The notes below the pieces were generated by a model. The model made no database searches. It saw nothing but the letters and a program-made list of their open reading frames with translations, and had not been told where the DNA came from. The position numbers were made by a program, and so were the translations under genes. Below are positions 5,411-6,578 of a DNA stretch of 6,578 nt, piece by piece (within the stretch, counting starts at the first letter, position 1; each line of letters starts with the position of its first letter). This DNA comes from Oscillospiraceae bacterium UBA6409 (GTDB lineage Bacteria; Bacillota; Clostridia; Oscillospirales; Oscillospiraceae), in assembly GCA_002438575.1 (NCBI GenBank), contig DJPP01000127.1:1-6578 (forward strand), written 5' to 3'.

Positions 5411-6280
5411 ATGGACTACGAAAGACACTATGAGCAGTACCGCGCGGCGGTGGAGGACTACCTTTCCGCCCTTTTTGCCGGCAGTGCTCCCTATGACCGT
5501 CTCTACGAAGCCATGCGGTACAGCGTGCTCTCCGGCGGCAAGCGTATCCGCCCGGTGCTGACGCTGGAATTTTCCCGTCTGGGCGGTATCGACTGGCACC
5601 TGGCGCTGCCCTATGCCTGTGCGCTGGAGCTGGTGCACAACTATTCCCTCATCCACGATGATCTGCCCTGCATGGACAACGACGACCTGCGCCGGGGCAA
5701 GCCCACCAACCACAAGGTCTACGGTGAAACGCTGGCCGTCCTGGCCGGCGACGCCCTCCAGCCCGAGGCCTTCCGCCTCATTTCCCAGGCGCCCGGTCTG
5801 TCCGCCGATAGCCGCGTCGCGGCGGTCGGGGTCCTGGCCCGGGCCGCCGGTGCCGACGGCATGGTGGCCGGGCAGGTGCTGGACACCCTCTGCGATGTCC
5901 GTGATGAAGCCGGCCTGACGCAGCTGGACCGTCTCAAGACCTGCGCCATGATCTCCGCCGCGGCGGAGCTGGGCTGTGTGGCCGCCGGAATGGACGCGGA
6001 AAAGCGCCGTCAGGCCCGTGAATTCGGCGATGGACTGGGTCTGGCCTTCCAGCTCCGTGACGATATCCTGGATGTGACAGGCGCACAGGAGGTGTTCGGC
6101 AAGCCCATCGGCTCTGACAAGGCGGAGGGCAAGGTCACGCTGGTGGATGTGAAGGGCCTGGAGCAGTGCCAGCGCGATGTGGAGCAATACACCGCGCGGG
6201 CCAAGGCCGCTGTTGCCGCCTGGCCTGATAATGCGTTTTTGCTGGAGCTTGCCGACCACATGATAAATCGTGTAAAGTAA
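5411..6280 (+). CDS. ispA: Polyprenyl synthetase, probably farnesyl diphosphate synthase (IspA)
   Basis: Short-chain trans-prenyltransferase that condenses isopentenyl diphosphate with allylic diphosphates to make farnesyl (possibly geranylgeranyl) diphosphate, the precursor for undecaprenyl phosphate and quinone side chains. The product is 289 residues, normal length. Motifs in order: SGGKRIRP (41-48, diphosphate binding); the first aspartate-rich motif DDLPCMD (83-89) followed by NDDLRRGKPT; GDALQ (113-117); MVAGQVLD (151-158); LKT (175-177); and the second aspartate-rich motif DDILD (217-221) within FQLRDDILDVTG. The residues before the first motif, HNYSLIH, closely resemble the bacterial type II farnesyl synthase pattern, with Tyr five residues upstream of the motif, which favours a C15 product. 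GGAGG at 5398-5402 lies 8 bases before the ATG. It is the last gene of the + strand operon. dxs, commonly next, is not here. Confidence 0.94.
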   Translation: MDYERHYEQYRAAVEDYLSALFAGSAPYDRLYEAMRYSVLSGGKRIRPVLTLEFSRLGGIDWHLALPYACALELVHNYSLIHDDLPCMDNDDLRRGKPTNHKVYGETLAVLAGDALQPEAFRLISQAPGLSADSRVAAVGVLARAAGADGMVAGQVLDTLCDVRDEAGLTQLDRLKTCAMISAAAELGCVAAGMDAEKRRQAREFGDGLGLAFQLRDDILDVTGAQEVFGKPIGSDKAEGKVTLVDVKGLEQCQRDVEQYTARAKAAVAAWPDNAFLLELADHMINRVK

Positions 6281-6301
6281 TATCGCCTTACAGTTAATGC
6301 G

Positions 6302-6349
6302 GATAAATGCCCCGCGCCAAATGGCGCGGGGCGTCTTCTGTCATTTATC
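6302..6349. terminator. Hairpin between convergent ispA and nth, probable bidirectional terminator
   Basis: A perfect 10-base-pair GC-rich stem, GCCCCGCGCC (6309-6318) with GGCGCGGGGC (6323-6332), closes on the loop AAAT. Around it a second pair of arms, GATAAATG (6302-6309) and CATTTATC (6342-6349), is also exactly complementary, with the extra nine bases 6333-6341 on one side only; the two arms share base 6309, so not all pairs can form together. T-runs are poor on both strands. The hairpin lies between two converging genes, and the right outer arm contains the nth stop codon. Confidence 0.7.
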
Positions 6350-6578
6350 GTTCTGCGGTGCTGCCATAGTCACACAGCGCCCGCAGGGCGCAATTTTCAC
6401 AATCCGGCTTCCGTGCCATACACAGCGCGCGGCCATGGAGCACCATCCGGTGGCAGAAGTTGTTGGCCTCCTCCGGGGGAATGACCTTTCGCAGCTGCTG
6501 CTCCACCTTCAGTGGGTCCTTGCTGCCGTCCGTCAGTCCCAGCCGTCCGGTGATGCGGATGCAGTGGGTGTCGCAGAC
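6345..6578 (-). CDS. nth: Endonuclease III (Nth-type DNA glycosylase/AP lyase), C-terminal part only
   Basis: Base-excision-repair enzyme that removes oxidised pyrimidines and cuts at abasic sites. Only the last 77 residues are in the window; the gene continues past the right edge. Reading the - strand from the edge gives VCDTHCIRITGRLGL, in which D3 of the visible part (6570-6572) is the catalytic aspartate of the family's (V/A)DTHVxRV motif. PPEEANNFCHRMVLHGRALC follows, then the four-cysteine iron-sulfur loop with spacing C-x6-C-x2-C-x5-C at visible residues 53, 60, 63 and 69. The stop is TAA (6345-6347 on the + strand as TTA). The ending soon after the cluster is normal. The style DTHCIRITGRLGL...FCHR resembles clostridial members. 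It is convergent with ispA, separated by a hairpin. Start and regulation cannot be seen. Confidence 0.93.
   Translation of the reverse strand, partial: VCDTHCIRITGRLGLTDGSKDPLKVEQQLRKVIPPEEANNFCHRMVLHGRALCMARKPDCENCALRALCDYGSTAER

Noticed and set aside
5018..6259. Open frame of 413 codons on the - strand across ispA, xseB and the end of xseA
   Set aside because: It is fully antisense to three well-supported genes and low in recognisable motifs. Long antisense frames are expected in GC-rich DNA.

Overview
The window is a compact, GC-rich stretch of a spore-forming Firmicute chromosome. Its gene order (spoIIIA locus, then an Asp23/YqhY gene, nusB, xseA, xseB, ispA) is a classic Bacillota neighbourhood. 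The high GC, the absence of accB-accC between spoIIIAH and yqhY, the absence of folD between nusB and xseA, and a clostridial-type endonuclease III point to a class Clostridia organism, most likely a gut Oscillospirales relative. That placement is inferred from gene content and protein style, not from a database search.

Layout. Positions 1-2965 hold the distal part of the spoIIIA operon on the + strand: spoIIIAD (5' end cut off), spoIIIAE, spoIIIAF, spoIIIAG and spoIIIAH. The first three junctions are 4-base ATGA stop/start overlaps, and spoIIIAH has its own strong ribosome-binding site. These proteins build the mother-cell part of the channel across the double membrane around the forespore. 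Positions 2966-3051 hold a convincing sigma-A-type promoter with an extended -10 for the next unit. Positions 3052-3899 carry yqhY and nusB, followed by a strong hairpin (3912-3940) that resembles a leaky intrinsic terminator or attenuator. Positions 3961-6280 carry xseA, xseB and ispA, tightly packed. A GC-rich hairpin at 6302-6349 then separates ispA from a convergent gene on the - strand, the 3' end of an nth-type endonuclease III gene that runs off the right edge.

How the genes relate. The left half is a sporulation channel made only in the mother cell. The right half is vegetative housekeeping: envelope homeostasis/lipid balance (YqhY), transcription antitermination (NusB), DNA repair and processing (ExoVII large and small subunits, endonuclease III) and isoprenoid chain elongation (IspA).

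Nothing here looks like a new defence, mobile or biosynthetic system, and I see no CRISPR, tRNA, rRNA or insertion sequence. The best second-look items are the xseA translation start, where an almost full-length Shine-Dalgarno sequence is positioned for an ACG codon rather than for the GTG it overlaps, and the hairpin between nusB and xseA, which is bracketed by a direct repeat.
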